Translations under genes and position numbers: made by a program | Notes under the pieces: generated by a model | What the model was told of the DNA's origin: nothing | Database searches by the model: none | Seen by the model: only the letters and a program-made list of their open reading frames with translations | Assembly: GCF_900302445.1 (NCBI RefSeq) | Contig: NZ_ONZF01000003.1 | Span: forward strand, 546,157-610,156 | Direction: 5' to 3' | Length of the DNA stretch: 64,000 nt | DNA from: Palleronia abyssalis | GTDB taxonomy: Bacteria; Pseudomonadota; Alphaproteobacteria; Rhodobacterales; Rhodobacteraceae | Part shown: positions 26,168 to 35,505 of the stretch, piece after piece | How positions within the stretch are numbered: position 1 is the first letter of the stretch | Layout: each line of letters begins with the position of its first letter

Positions 26168-27511
26168 TTACCTCCCTCGGGGGTTTGTGCTGGATTGCGG
26201 GCGCCAGCTTTCGGCCTGTTTCGCGGCGCCCTCGATCTCGTCGAGGATCCGTCGCAGCCGGTCGGCCGAGGATCCCAGATCGGGCATCGGAACATCGGGC
26301 AGTCTGGCAGAGGTGGCGGTCTGTGTCGTCGACCGCGCCGGTGGCCCCTGCGCATCCGGCATCGACCGGGGCACACCCGGCCCAGGCCGGGTCCCGCCCC
26401 CACCGCGCCGGTCGGCGCGTGAGGTGGCATTGGCCACCAAATCCCCGATCTCCACCCCGCCCAGCACATCGCGCGCCCGGCCAGTGCTGGGGGTGCGCGG
26501 GGTCGGCGTCGGGATCGGACGGCTCTGCGCCGGGGTCGGCGTCGGGTCCGGGGCCGGCTTCACCGCAGGGCGCGGCGGCGCGGACTGCGCGGATCGCGGC
26601 GTGGCCCGGCCCTGGGCCGAGCGCACCGCATGCGCCGCGATTTCCGACGGCGACGGCCCCGTCCCACGCGGTGTCGGGACATGTGCGGGACGCGTGTCCG
26701 GCATCTGCGCGACCGAGGCGGGACGTGCGCCCGGCGCAGGCCCGGCGGCGGCGGGACGTTTGTCCGGCGCGTGCGGGACGGGTTTTGCGCCCCCTTTGGC
26801 CGCGGCCCCGCCCAGATACGCCTCCTGCACCGCGGGGTCCTTCAGCAGCTCGGCCCCCGTCGCCTCGCGCACGATCTCTCCGTTTTCCAGCAGGTATCCG
26901 CGATCCGCGATCGCCAGCGACTGGCGTGCGTTCTGTTCGACCAGCAGCAGCCCAAGACCGGCATCCCGCACGGTGCCCAGTGTCTGGAAAAGCTCCTTGC
27001 ACAGGATCGGGGACAGACCCAGCGACGGCTCGTCCAGGGCCAGGATCGCGGGGTTCGACATCATCGCGCGACCGATGGCGACCATCTGCTGCTCGCCCCC
27101 CGACATGGTGCGCGCCACCTGACGCCGCCGCTCCCTAAGCTTCGGGAAAAGCTTGAAAACCCGTTCCAGACTGGCCTGCGCCTCGTCCCGCGCGCGGTCC
27201 GAATAGGCGCCCAGCGTCAGGTTCTCGGCCACGGTCATGTCGGGAAAAATGCCCCGCCCCTCGGGCACCAGCGCCAGACCTTCGTCGACGATCTCGTGGG
27301 GCGGACGGCCAAGGATATCGCGCCCCTCGACCCGCACGGACCCCGCGACGGACCCCTCGCACACCCCGCAGATCGCCTTCAGAAGCGTCGATTTCCCGGC
27401 CCCGTTCGCGCCCAGGATCACGACGATCTCGCCCTTCGCCACGACCAGCCCGGCACCTTCCAGCGCGCGGTGCTTGCCGTAGGAGACATGCAGACCCGCG
27501 ACCTCAAGCAT
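26168..27511 (-). CDS. livF: Branched-chain-type ABC transporter ATPase LivF with long proline-rich tail
   Basis: 447 residues. The first about 235 are a normal LivF ATPase with Walker A (GANGAGKST), signature MSGGEQQMVAIGR and Walker B (LALDEPSLGLSP). The remaining about 210 residues are rich in proline, alanine, arginine and threonine, with repeated DKRPA/DTRPA-like units and PRGTG. They end in a short predicted helix (DRLRRILDEIEGAAKQ). The usual family length is about 235, so the tail is an unusual addition. Part of its DNA matches a repeat in the 47168-47290 spacer. The start overlaps the livG stop region. Confidence 0.88.
   Translation of the reverse strand: MLEVAGLHVSYGKHRALEGAGLVVAKGEIVVILGANGAGKSTLLKAICGVCEGSVAGSVRVEGRDILGRPPHEIVDEGLALVPEGRGIFPDMTVAENLTLGAYSDRARDEAQASLERVFKLFPKLRERRRQVARTMSGGEQQMVAIGRAMMSNPAILALDEPSLGLSPILCKELFQTLGTVRDAGLGLLLVEQNARQSLAIADRGYLLENGEIVREATGAELLKDPAVQEAYLGGAAAKGGAKPVPHAPDKRPAAAGPAPGARPASVAQMPDTRPAHVPTPRGTGPSPSEIAAHAVRSAQGRATPRSAQSAPPRPAVKPAPDPTPTPAQSRPIPTPTPRTPSTGRARDVLGGVEIGDLVANATSRADRRGGGGTRPGPGVPRSMPDAQGPPARSTTQTATSARLPDVPMPDLGSSADRLRRILDEIEGAAKQAESWRPQSSTNPRGR
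26655..26705. repeat. Degenerate dispersed repeat, copy inside livF tail
   Basis: About 51 bp that aligns with 47168-47217 at roughly four in five positions with short gaps. Shared cores are GTCCCACGCGGTGTCGGG (here) against GTCCCGCGCGGTGCCGGG, and GACGCGTGTCCGGCAT against GACGCGTATCCGGCAT, at nearly the same spacing. A further related unit, CGTTTGTCCGGCGCGT, lies at about 26757-26772. The repeat is read in frame as part of the proline-rich tail. Confidence 0.55.
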
Positions 27512-28235
27512 CCTCGTCCGCCCCCAGATACGCCTCGATAACCGCCTTGTCCTGCAACACATCCGCCGTCGTACCCTCGGCGATCTTGCTGCCCGAGGAC
27601 ATCACGACGCACCGGTCGCAAAGCGAGCGGATCGCGTCCATCACATGCTCGACCAGGATGATCGTGCGGCCTTCGTCGCGCAATGCCGCGATCAGCGCGA
27701 TCCCCTGTTCCAACTCGGTCGGGTTTAACCCCGCCAGCCATTCGTCCAGCAGCAACACCTTCGGCTCGCCGGCCAAAGTTCGCGCAAGTTCGACCCGCTT
27801 GGTGTCGATATAGGTCAGCTCCCCCACCGGCGCATGCGCCCGCCGGGCCAGCCCGACCTTCTCCAGCATCGCCATGGCCTGCGCCTCGGCCTCCTCGCCC
27901 CAGCGCCGCCGATGCCCGAACACCGCGCCGGCCATGACGTTCTCCAGAACGCTCATCGAGGGGAGCAGCTTGACCAGCTGGAACGTCCGCGCCACGCCCC
28001 TCCGCGCGATGTCCTGCGGCGGCAACCCGGAAATTCGACTGCCCCGCAATGAAATCGTCCCGGCGGTCAAAGGCAGCGCGCCGGAAATCAGGTTCAGCGT
28101 CGTGGACTTGCCCGATCCGTTCGGCCCGATCAGCCCCAGCACCTCATGTTCGGCCACCTCGAACTCCAGCTGGTTCACCGCGACCAGCCCGCCGAAACGC
28201 TTGGTCGCGCCGCTCAGGCTCAGAACCGCGCTCAT
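27504..28235 (-). CDS. livG: Branched-chain-type ABC transporter ATPase LivG
   Basis: 243 residues with Walker A (GPNGSGKST), a Liv-type signature replaced by the looser ELTYIDTKRVELARTLA, and Walker B (VLLLDEWLAGLN). The classical LSGGQ is thus not conserved, which is often seen in LivG relatives. It overlaps livM (ATGA) and livF. It is the ATPase partner of LivF. Confidence 0.9.
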   Translation of the reverse strand: MSAVLSLSGATKRFGGLVAVNQLEFEVAEHEVLGLIGPNGSGKSTTLNLISGALPLTAGTISLRGSRISGLPPQDIARRGVARTFQLVKLLPSMSVLENVMAGAVFGHRRRWGEEAEAQAMAMLEKVGLARRAHAPVGELTYIDTKRVELARTLAGEPKVLLLDEWLAGLNPTELEQGIALIAALRDEGRTIILVEHVMDAIRSLCDRCVVMSSGSKIAEGTTADVLQDKAVIEAYLGADEDA

Positions 28236-29164
28236 GCCATCGCCCCGCCCGCGCGCATCCGGGCCCGGCCGCCCTCGATCAACCCGACGAAGCCGCGGGG
28301 CAGTAGGTAGACGATGACAAGGAAGGACAGGCCCAGCAGAAGCGTGGTCTGATTGGGGAACGTGCCCGAGATCGCCTCCCACAGGAGGGTGAAGGGGATC
28401 ACGCCGACCACCGGCCCCCACAGGCGGCCCGTTCCGCCCAGTAGCGCCATGATGACGACCTGAAAGGACAGCATTGGCGTAAAGGCGATGGAGGGTTCGA
28501 CATAGACATAGCGCGGCGCCAGCATCGCCCCGGTGATCGCCGCGACCGCGCCGGGGATCATGAAAAGCAGCACCTTGACCCGCGCGGTGTGGATGCCGGC
28601 ATGGCGTGCGACATCCTCGTCATCGCCCAGGATACGTACCGCAAAGCCAAGCCGAGACCGCCAGATCAGGAACCCGCCAAGGAAGACCAGCGCCGCGAGG
28701 CCCAGAAGCTGCCAATAGATATGCTCCTCGGTGATCGAGGTCAGGACATAGATTCCCTTCGCGCCCGAGACGTTCTGCCCCCACGTGATGATCTGGCGGA
28801 TCAGCTCGGCCAAGCCCAGCGTGAAGATGACGAAATAGACGCCCGAAAGGCGCAGCGTGGCGACGCCCACCAGCGCGGCGACCACCGCCCCCAGCACTCC
28901 CGCGATGGGCAGCAGCATCCAGTAGGGCAGATGCTCGATCCCGATGCCGGTCGTGTAGGTGCCGATCCCGAAGAAGGCCGCCGTCGCCAGCGAGATGTAA
29001 TGCGTCGGCCCCGAGAACAGCGCCCAACTGGTCGCAAGGCAGGTATACATCGCGATGGTGACGCCGATCGACAGCAGATAGGCGTCCGACACCAGCGGCA
29101 GCCCCGCCGCGACAAGCAGGACTAGGCCCGCGAGCCCGAGGCTTTTCGTGTCCATGCCCTTCAT
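28232..29164 (-). CDS. livM: Branched-chain-type ABC transporter permease LivM
   Basis: 310 residues with about nine membrane helices and the typical GAPTHYISLA-like loop (FSGPTHYISLATAAFFGIG) and ALLGGTGRLWGPVVG near the end. The ATG at 29164 overlaps the livH stop (ATGA). The long upstream open frame is a shadow of livH. It is an inner-membrane channel subunit. Confidence 0.92.
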   Translation of the reverse strand: MKGMDTKSLGLAGLVLLVAAGLPLVSDAYLLSIGVTIAMYTCLATSWALFSGPTHYISLATAAFFGIGTYTTGIGIEHLPYWMLLPIAGVLGAVVAALVGVATLRLSGVYFVIFTLGLAELIRQIITWGQNVSGAKGIYVLTSITEEHIYWQLLGLAALVFLGGFLIWRSRLGFAVRILGDDEDVARHAGIHTARVKVLLFMIPGAVAAITGAMLAPRYVYVEPSIAFTPMLSFQVVIMALLGGTGRLWGPVVGVIPFTLLWEAISGTFPNQTTLLLGLSFLVIVYLLPRGFVGLIEGGRARMRAGGAMA

Positions 29165-30027
29165 GTCTGCGACCGCCCGAACAGGCCCTGCGGGCGGACC
29201 AGAAGGATGACGACGAACAGAAGATAGGCGGCCGCCAGCGTCAGCCCGGGGTCGATCAGCGTGGCCACGAATGTCTCGAGAATGCCAAGGAGGACGGCGG
29301 CGACCACCGTGCCGCGAATGTCCCCCACGCCCCCCATTATGACGATGATCAGGGCCTTCAGCGTGAACATCACCCCGGTCGACGCGTCCAGCGTCAGGAA
29401 GGTGGACACCAGCGCGCCGCCCGCCGCCGTCACCGCCCCGCCCAACGCGAACGCCATGGCCGAGATGCGCGGCACGTTGATCCCCACCAACCGTGCGCTT
29501 TCGGGCGACACGGCGATGGCCCGCACCGCCATGCCCGCCTTGCTGCGATAGAGCCAAAGCCACAGCGCCCCGCCGATCAGCACGGCCGAGGCGAAGGCCA
29601 CGACCCGGTTCAGTCCGTAGGTCTCGCCGATGAAGCGCACCGGGGTCGCAAGGTAGGAATACGAGAAATAGTCGCCGCCAAACAGCGCGATCATGATGCC
29701 CACGGCCATGAACGACAGTCCGAAGGTGGTCAGGATCGTGTCGACCTCGAGCTGGCCGCGCGACTTGGCCCGCTTTACCAGCGGGCGCAGGATAACGACA
29801 TAGATCAGCCAGTTCACCGCGAAGGCCAGCGGCGCGACGACGAACACCGTCAGAAGCGGGCTCAGCTGCGCGCCCGTCCAGAACCAGTAGGCGCCGAAGC
29901 CGCCGGCCACCAGCGTCTCGCCATTGGCGAGGTTCATGATGCGCGCCATGCCGTATTGCAGGTTCAACCCCAGCGCGATCAGCGCGTAGGTCCCGCCCAG
30001 CAGAAGGCCGGTGAATATGATGTCCAT
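29161..30027 (-). CDS. livH: Branched-chain-type ABC transporter permease LivH
   Basis: 288 residues, eight or so helices, starting MDIIFTGLLLGGTYALIALG and with MNLANGETLVAGGFGAY, both LivH hallmarks. It lies downstream of livK after a spacer with a hairpin. Confidence 0.93.
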   Translation of the reverse strand: MDIIFTGLLLGGTYALIALGLNLQYGMARIMNLANGETLVAGGFGAYWFWTGAQLSPLLTVFVVAPLAFAVNWLIYVVILRPLVKRAKSRGQLEVDTILTTFGLSFMAVGIMIALFGGDYFSYSYLATPVRFIGETYGLNRVVAFASAVLIGGALWLWLYRSKAGMAVRAIAVSPESARLVGINVPRISAMAFALGGAVTAAGGALVSTFLTLDASTGVMFTLKALIIVIMGGVGDIRGTVVAAVLLGILETFVATLIDPGLTLAAAYLLFVVILLVRPQGLFGRSQT

Positions 30028-30054
30028 GTCGTCCGCCTGTCCGTTGCTTCGGGG

Positions 30055-30075
30055 CGGGCCGGAATCACCGGCCCG
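30055..30075. terminator. GC-rich hairpin between livK and livH
   Basis: Inverted repeat CGGGCCGG (30055-30062), loop AATCA, CCGGCCCG (30068-30075), just after the livK stop on the transcribed strand. There is no U-run. It probably protects the binding-protein mRNA or reduces read-through, as for phnD. Confidence 0.7.
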
Positions 30076-30084
30076 ACCCGGGGC

Positions 30085-31281
30085 TCACTCGCCCCAGCCT
30101 TGCTTGACGATCGGATCGACCTCGCCTTCGCGCCCGGTCGACGCAATGCCGCGATAGGTGCCGTCCTGCCATTGGCCGACGGTCCAGTAGGCCGGGTTGT
30201 TGTTGTTCTCGTCCCATTCGATCGGGCCGATCAGCGTGTCGAAGGAATTGTTCGCGATGTATTCCGAAACTTCGGCCCGGTCGATCGAGCCCGCGCCCTC
30301 GATGGCTTGCTGGTAGATCTGGAAGGTCGAGTAGACCATCGGAGAGGCCCAGCTGTCTGGCGCCTGGCCCGTCACCTCCAGATGGCGGGCGACATAGTCC
30401 TGGAAGCCCGCGTCGTCGGCATTGACGCCGCCGATCCCCATCACGCCGTTGGCAGCTGGGCCGAAGCGTTCGCCATAAGCCGGGAAGGCCGTAGCCACGG
30501 CGGTATAGAACACCCCGACATCCAGTTCCTCGATGATCGCCTGTTCGGTCAGAGCGAACGTGTCGGGGGGATACGAGAACGCGACGAAGCTGGACGGATT
30601 GGCGTCCGAAGCCCCCTGGATCACCGGCGACAGGTCCTGCGTGCCCAAGGGGTATGAGCTGTCATAGACGATCTCGAACCCGGCTTCCTCGAACAGCGGG
30701 CGCGCCTCTTCGGCCAGTTCGATGCCGAAGGCGTCCGCGACGTTGACCATGGCGACGGTGTTGTCGATCTCGCCCGCCTCGCGAAGTTCGGTCATCACGT
30801 CGATCAATCCGCCCACCATGCCCGACGCTGCGCCAAGCGTGACATACAGGTTCGGGAACTGGTCAGACAGCTCGTCCACGTTGCCCGTATTGGCGGTTGA
30901 CGTGACCTGCGGATAGCCGAAGCGGTCATAGATCGGCGCGGCGGCCAGGTTCAGGCCCGTGGAATAGGGCGGTAGGATGAAGTCGGCCTCGTCCTGCGTG
31001 GCAAGACGCTGCACCGCCTGGATCGTCTGGCCGGGGTTGGTCTGGTCGTCGTATTCGATGATTTCGACCATGTAGGACGTGTCGCCGACCTGGATGCCGC
31101 CGGCCTCGTTCACGTCATGGGCCCAAAGCTGGACGTTGGGCCAGTAGGTGACCGCCGCACCGCCCGCCAGCGGTCCGGTCTTGGGACCCACCGCCCCGAT
31201 GGTCAGCGTTTCCTGCGCGAAGGCCGCGCCGCCGCCCGCGACAAGCGCCACGAGGCTGGCCGCCGTAAGATACCTGGTCAT
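30085..31281 (-). CDS. Branched-chain-type ABC transporter substrate-binding protein LivK-like
   Basis: 398 residues with a signal peptide (1-22, ending AAFAQ) and a type I periplasmic-binding fold beginning ETLTIGAVGPKTGPLAGG. It belongs to the amino-acid/amide/aromatic-acid binding group. Flanking aldehyde dehydrogenases hint at an aromatic or other carbonyl-yielding ligand rather than leucine, but this is inference. It overlaps the upstream aldehyde dehydrogenase gene by 4 bp. Confidence 0.88.
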   Translation of the reverse strand: MTRYLTAASLVALVAGGGAAFAQETLTIGAVGPKTGPLAGGAAVTYWPNVQLWAHDVNEAGGIQVGDTSYMVEIIEYDDQTNPGQTIQAVQRLATQDEADFILPPYSTGLNLAAAPIYDRFGYPQVTSTANTGNVDELSDQFPNLYVTLGAASGMVGGLIDVMTELREAGEIDNTVAMVNVADAFGIELAEEARPLFEEAGFEIVYDSSYPLGTQDLSPVIQGASDANPSSFVAFSYPPDTFALTEQAIIEELDVGVFYTAVATAFPAYGERFGPAANGVMGIGGVNADDAGFQDYVARHLEVTGQAPDSWASPMVYSTFQIYQQAIEGAGSIDRAEVSEYIANNSFDTLIGPIEWDENNNNPAYWTVGQWQDGTYRGIASTGREGEVDPIVKQGWGE

Positions 31282-32798
31282 GTCGTCTCCTCCCTGTTGA
31301 CGTGATGATGGTCGGTGCTGCCGGCGGACGCGTCGCCCGCCGGGTTGGTCGTCAGCGCGTGGCATTCGGTGAATTCGTGGATTGCCTCCAGCCCGCCGTA
31401 CCGGCCGTAGCCCGAGGCGCGCACGCCGCCGAACGGCATGGTGGGATCGTCGAAGACCGTGGTGCGGTTGACATGGCCGATCCCGGTCTCGATCTGGCGC
31501 AGCATCCGCATCGCGCGCCCCTCGTCCCGACTGAAGACCGAGGCGACAAGGCCGAACTCGGTAAGATTGGCCAGCGACACGGCCTCTTCGGCATCGCCGA
31601 CGCGGGTGACGCCGACGATGGGGCCGAACGCCTCTTCGGAAAACAGCCGCATGTCGGGGGTGACACGGTCGATCACCGTGGGCTGGACCAGCGTGCCCAA
31701 GGCCTCGCCCCCCGCGGCCACCACGGCGCCGCGGCTTTCGGCGTCGTGGATGAAGCCGCGCAGGCGGGCCACCGCGCCCGGACTGACCAGCGCCCCCAGG
31801 GGACTTTGCGAAGGCGTGGCAGCCCGCTGGGCATTCGCTTCGGCGACGAGCTTCGCCAGGAATGGCTCGGCCACCGCCTCTTCGACCAGCACGCGCTCGG
31901 TGGACATGCAGACTTGGCCCTGATTGAAGAACGCGCCATGGGCGACCTCGCGCGCGGCGCGGTCCAGATCGGCATCCGCCAGAACGATGGCGGTGCCCTT
32001 GCCCGAAAGCTCCAGAACGCAGGGCTTCAGGTGATGCGCCGCCATCACGGCGATCTCGCGCCCCACCCGGCTGGACCCGGTGAAGGTCACACGCCGCACC
32101 GCGGGATGTTCGATCAGCGCGCCGACGACCTCCTGCGCATGATCCGGCGCGTTGGTGACGAAGTTCAGCGCCCCGGGCGGCAGACCCGCGTCGATGACCG
32201 CGCGGGCGACCCATTCGTGGGTCTTGGCGCAAAGCTCCGACGCCTTCAGCACGACCGTGTTGCCGCAGGCAAGCGGTGCCGCCACGGCCCGCGTCGCTAG
32301 CGAGACGGGCGCATTCCATGGCGCGATCGCAAGCACAACCCCGGCCGGGCGGCGGCGCAGCGTCATCAGACCTGCCGCCCCGAGGTCCGAAGACGACTCC
32401 GCGGCGCTCGGCATCGCGATCTCCCCGGCCTGGCGCAGCATCGCCACGGCGATGCCCACGTTGAACCGTGTCCATTCGGCAGAAGCACCGACTTCCTGGG
32501 CGGCGATGGCCACGACCTCGGACTGCCGTTCCAGCATCAGCCGTGCCGCGTCACGCAAAATGGCGGACCGCCTTTGCGGCGGTGTCTCGGACCACGCAGG
32601 GAATGCGGCCGCGGCCGAGGTTGCCGCGGCCCGCGCCTGGGAGGCCCGGGCCGCCACCGCGCGGGTGACGACAGCGTCGGTCAGCGGCCCCCGCAATTCG
32701 AAGACCGATGCCCCGGGACACGGCAGACCTGCCCCATCGATGATGAGTTGCGCCTCGTACAGTGAACTTCCCCCCGCCCGACCTCCTCCGTCGGGCAT
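31278..32798 (-). CDS. NAD(P)-dependent aldehyde dehydrogenase, first gene of Liv operon
   Basis: 506 residues starting MPDGGGRAGGSSLYEAQL. The ALDH elements are APWNAPV, FTGSSRVGR, a variant general-base motif ELSGKG (usually ELGGK) and the nucleophile in GQVCMSTER. The catalytic glutamate and cysteine are kept. It is preceded by a purine-rich site (cggaggagg) near the chosen ATG. It is divergent from the AraC regulator and is probably the gene nearest the promoter. Confidence 0.87.
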   Translation of the reverse strand: MPDGGGRAGGSSLYEAQLIIDGAGLPCPGASVFELRGPLTDAVVTRAVAARASQARAAATSAAAAFPAWSETPPQRRSAILRDAARLMLERQSEVVAIAAQEVGASAEWTRFNVGIAVAMLRQAGEIAMPSAAESSSDLGAAGLMTLRRRPAGVVLAIAPWNAPVSLATRAVAAPLACGNTVVLKASELCAKTHEWVARAVIDAGLPPGALNFVTNAPDHAQEVVGALIEHPAVRRVTFTGSSRVGREIAVMAAHHLKPCVLELSGKGTAIVLADADLDRAAREVAHGAFFNQGQVCMSTERVLVEEAVAEPFLAKLVAEANAQRAATPSQSPLGALVSPGAVARLRGFIHDAESRGAVVAAGGEALGTLVQPTVIDRVTPDMRLFSEEAFGPIVGVTRVGDAEEAVSLANLTEFGLVASVFSRDEGRAMRMLRQIETGIGHVNRTTVFDDPTMPFGGVRASGYGRYGGLEAIHEFTECHALTTNPAGDASAGSTDHHHVNREETT

Positions 32799-32845
32799 GA
32801 GACAGCCTTTCCTTGTTTCGCGGCGGAATAAATGCCTCAATGCGG

Positions 32846-32857
32846 GGAAATATTTCC
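32846..32857. promoter_or_regulatory. Palindrome in the araC-type / aldehyde dehydrogenase divergent spacer
   Basis: GGAAATATTTCC is a perfect 12-bp palindrome inside the short AT-rich spacer. It sits between two similar decamers, TGCGGGGAAA (32841-32850) and TGCGGGAAA (32862-32870). This is a plausible operator for the neighbouring AraC-family regulator or for RNA polymerase contacts. Confidence 0.45.
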
Positions 32858-32878
32858 ACTTTGCGGGAAATCTGCTCT

Positions 32879-33775
32879 ATGCCGATGCCGATCCCCAATC
32901 ATGCGACGACCTACCTGATCCACGGCCGAAGGATCGCCGGTGACCTGCGCGCCACCGTGGTAGGTCGGGCCGAAGCGATCCCGGGCCGGTCCTATGGCGC
33001 ACTGCTTCTGGAAAGCGGTACGGCGCGCATCGACCGGCCCTCGGGCCGGGACGATCTGAAGGGACCGGCGCTGTTCTGGACGCACCAGGCCGAGGACCTG
33101 CGCCTGTCGCTGGCGCCCGGGGCGGTCGGAACCTACGTCCTGATCGGACGCCTCCCTGTGCGCGGCGCTATCGGCCGCCGCGCCGAGGTTTTAAGCGAAA
33201 CGGCCGAGCGCGACGTGATCCTGCCCCTGGTCGACTGCCCGGACCTTCTCTGCGACGCCCGAGACCGACTTGGGGCGCTTCTTGAAGAACGCCGCCGTCA
33301 GGCGGTAGGCTCCGTGATCGCGATCGAAGCACATCTGCAACTTCTGCTTGTCGCGCTTGCGCGCGCAGGGGACGACCACCTGAAGCAGGGTCCGCGACGC
33401 GCCTTCGAAGAGGAAGTGTTCGAACAATTTACCACCCTCGTCGATCTGCATTACCGTGACCGCTGGAAGGTGCAGGATTACGCAACGGCACTGGGTGTTT
33501 CACGCGACCGGCTGGGGGACATTTGCATGCGCGCCTGCGGGCATGCGCCCAAACACGTCATCGCACGTCGGACCCTGGTCGAAGCGCGCCTGATGCTATC
33601 AAACTCGACCCAAACCGTGCAGCAGATCGCCGACATGCTGGGGTTCGCCTCGGCGTCGCATTTCTCTCGCGCATTCTCGCGCGAGGCCGGCCAGCCGCCC
33701 GGTGCTTACCGCGCGGCGAACAGGCGCCCCGCGGGCAGCCAACCGAAAGAGGCGCAGCTTTTCGCGTGGCCATAG
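32879..33775 (+). CDS. AraC-family transcriptional regulator
   Basis: 298 residues from ATG at 32879 (MPMPIPNHATTY). An in-frame start at 32813 would lie inside the probable operator, so the later start is favoured. An N-terminal cupin-like sensor part is followed by the C-terminal AraC helix-turn-helix pair (VQDYATALGVSRDRLGDICM and VQQIADMLGFASASHFSRAF). The second half resembles PobR-type regulators of aromatic degradation. It is divergent from the Liv/aldehyde dehydrogenase operon, which it probably activates. Confidence 0.88.
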   Translation: MPMPIPNHATTYLIHGRRIAGDLRATVVGRAEAIPGRSYGALLLESGTARIDRPSGRDDLKGPALFWTHQAEDLRLSLAPGAVGTYVLIGRLPVRGAIGRRAEVLSETAERDVILPLVDCPDLLCDARDRLGALLEERRRQAVGSVIAIEAHLQLLLVALARAGDDHLKQGPRRAFEEEVFEQFTTLVDLHYRDRWKVQDYATALGVSRDRLGDICMRACGHAPKHVIARRTLVEARLMLSNSTQTVQQIADMLGFASASHFSRAFSREAGQPPGAYRAANRRPAGSQPKEAQLFAWP

Positions 33776-33794
33776 GTCGGCCTTCGCCCGCGGT

Positions 33795-34838
33795 TCACCC
33801 GAAGATATGCCCGTCCATCAGCTTACGCGCCGTGCGCAAGATGCCGGTGCGCACGATCGCACCCTCGCGCAGCGTGGCCACGACCGTGGTCTCTCCCGTG
33901 GGGTGTTCGATGCGCAGGTGCTTCTCCTCCCCCTCCGGCAGGTTCGCGACCTCGACTGCCGGACCTTCCGAAAGCAGCGCCGCCGAGCCCGCGCTGACGG
34001 CGCCCAGAACACCGATGGCCTTGTGGCAGCGATGCGGGATGAAGGTACGGGTCGACAGTGTGCCGCCCGAACGCGGAGGGGACACCAGCGTCATCTTCGG
34101 CACGGATTTCTCGGAAATATCGCCAAGGTTCATCATCGGCCCGGCAATGGCCCGGATCGCTTCGAGCTTTTCGCGCAGGTCGGCATTCGCTTCCAGGTCC
34201 GCGGGGTCCTCGTCGCCTTTGATCCCCAGCGCATCGGCGCGCATCACGACGCAGGGCATCCCGTTGTCGATCAGCGTGCAGGCGACGCCCTCGATCTGGT
34301 CCACCCGGTTGCCGGTCGGCAGAAGCGCGCCGCAGGTCGACCCGGCCGTGTCTTCGAACGCCAGCGCGACCGGGGCCGCCGTGCCGGGAACACCGTCGAT
34401 CCGCGCCTCGCCGGAGTAAGACACCCGCCCGCCCGGCGTGGGGAATGTGGCGCGCGCCGTTTGCCCGGTGTTTTCCATGTAGATCGCGACTTCGGTCTCT
34501 CCGTCGACGGCGTCCGCCAACCCACGCTCCACCGCGAAGGGGCCGACTCCGGCAAGGATATTCCCGCAATTCTGTCCGTCCGAGACTACAGGCTGATCGA
34601 CGAAGACTTGGAGGAACAGGTAATCCACGTCGATCCCCGCGCGGTTTGAACGCCGGATGACCGCGATCTTGGAGGTCAGCGGATCGCCTCCGCCCATCCC
34701 GTCGATCTGGCGCGGATCGGGCGACCCCATGGCCGACAGCAGGAAGGCATCGCGATCCGAAGGCAGGTCGTCGGCGAGAAAATACCCGCCCTTCGAGGTG
34801 CCGCCCCGCATCCACATGACGCGCACGCCGTCACTCAT
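33795..34838 (-). CDS. galD: 4-oxalomesaconate tautomerase (PrpF family)
   Basis: 347 residues of the PrpF/DapF-like isomerase fold, with [19 protein letters not shown] at the start, [14 protein letters not shown] and the cysteine-containing [13 protein letters not shown]. GalD/LigU converts the keto and enol forms of 4-oxalomesaconate in gallate and protocatechuate 4,5-cleavage. Assignment to GalD is supported by the adjoining galC and galB. It overlaps galC by 8 bp. Confidence 0.87.
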   Translation of the reverse strand: MSDGVRVMWMRGGTSKGGYFLADDLPSDRDAFLLSAMGSPDPRQIDGMGGGDPLTSKIAVIRRSNRAGIDVDYLFLQVFVDQPVVSDGQNCGNILAGVGPFAVERGLADAVDGETEVAIYMENTGQTARATFPTPGGRVSYSGEARIDGVPGTAAPVALAFEDTAGSTCGALLPTGNRVDQIEGVACTLIDNGMPCVVMRADALGIKGDEDPADLEANADLREKLEAIRAIAGPMMNLGDISEKSVPKMTLVSPPRSGGTLSTRTFIPHRCHKAIGVLGAVSAGSAALLSEGPAVEVANLPEGEEKHLRIEHPTGETTVVATLREGAIVRTGILRTARKLMDGHIFG

Positions 34839-35505
34839 AGCGCAGGCCCCGTTCGGCCAGCCGGCCGCGCATGTCGTAGATATCAAGCCCCAACTCGCCC
34901 GCCGCCAGCCGCGCGCGCTTCTCATCTTCCTTGGCCAGCCGCGCTTCGGCTTTTTCCAGAACCGCCTCGGCCTCTGCGCGCTTGACGACACAGACGCCGT
35001 CATCGTCGGCGACGATCACGTCACCGGCGTCGACATACGCCCCGGCGCAGACAATGGGCACGTTCACCGACCCCACCGTCTCCTTCACCGTGCCCTGCGC
35101 GTGGACAACCTTCGACCAGACGGGAAACCCCATCTCCGTCAGCTCCGACACGTCGCGCACACCGGCATCGATGACCAGGCCGCGACAGCCCCGCGCCATG
35201 GCCGACGTCGCCAGAAGATCCCCGAAATACCCGTCGTCACAGGCCGAGGTCGGCGCGAGGACCAGGATATCCCCCTCCGACAGCTGCTCGATGGCGACAT
35301 GCAGCATCCAATTGTCCCCCGGCGGGGCCGAGATCGTCACCGCAGACCCTGCCGTCTGCGCACCCTGCCAGATCGGTGTCATGTGGGGCGCCATAAGCCC
35401 TGTCCGGCCCTGCGCCTCGTGCACGGTCGCGACACCGGCCTGACCCAGGCGCCGCACCACGTCGGGATCGGCGCGGACGATCTTCGTGCGAACGACGCCC
35501 CCCAT
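34831..35505 (-). CDS. galC: 4-carboxy-4-hydroxy-2-oxoadipate aldolase (RraA-like fold)
   Basis: 224 residues. The enzyme splits 4-carboxy-4-hydroxy-2-oxoadipate into pyruvate and oxaloacetate. The family elements are [13 protein letters not shown] near 27, the GDNWM stretch and the metal/substrate motif [12 protein letters not shown] near 118. The ATG at 35505 overlaps the galB stop in a TGATG junction. It could also act as an oxaloacetate decarboxylase, as some relatives do. Confidence 0.9.
   Translation of the reverse strand: MGGVVRTKIVRADPDVVRRLGQAGVATVHEAQGRTGLMAPHMTPIWQGAQTAGSAVTISAPPGDNWMLHVAIEQLSEGDILVLAPTSACDDGYFGDLLATSAMARGCRGLVIDAGVRDVSELTEMGFPVWSKVVHAQGTVKETVGSVNVPIVCAGAYVDAGDVIVADDDGVCVVKRAEAEAVLEKAEARLAKEDEKRARLAAGELGLDIYDMRGRLAERGLRYE

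Noticed and set aside
24620..26422. 600-codon open frame on the plus strand
   Set aside because: It is antisense to a complete aldehyde dehydrogenase gene and has no recognisable domain.
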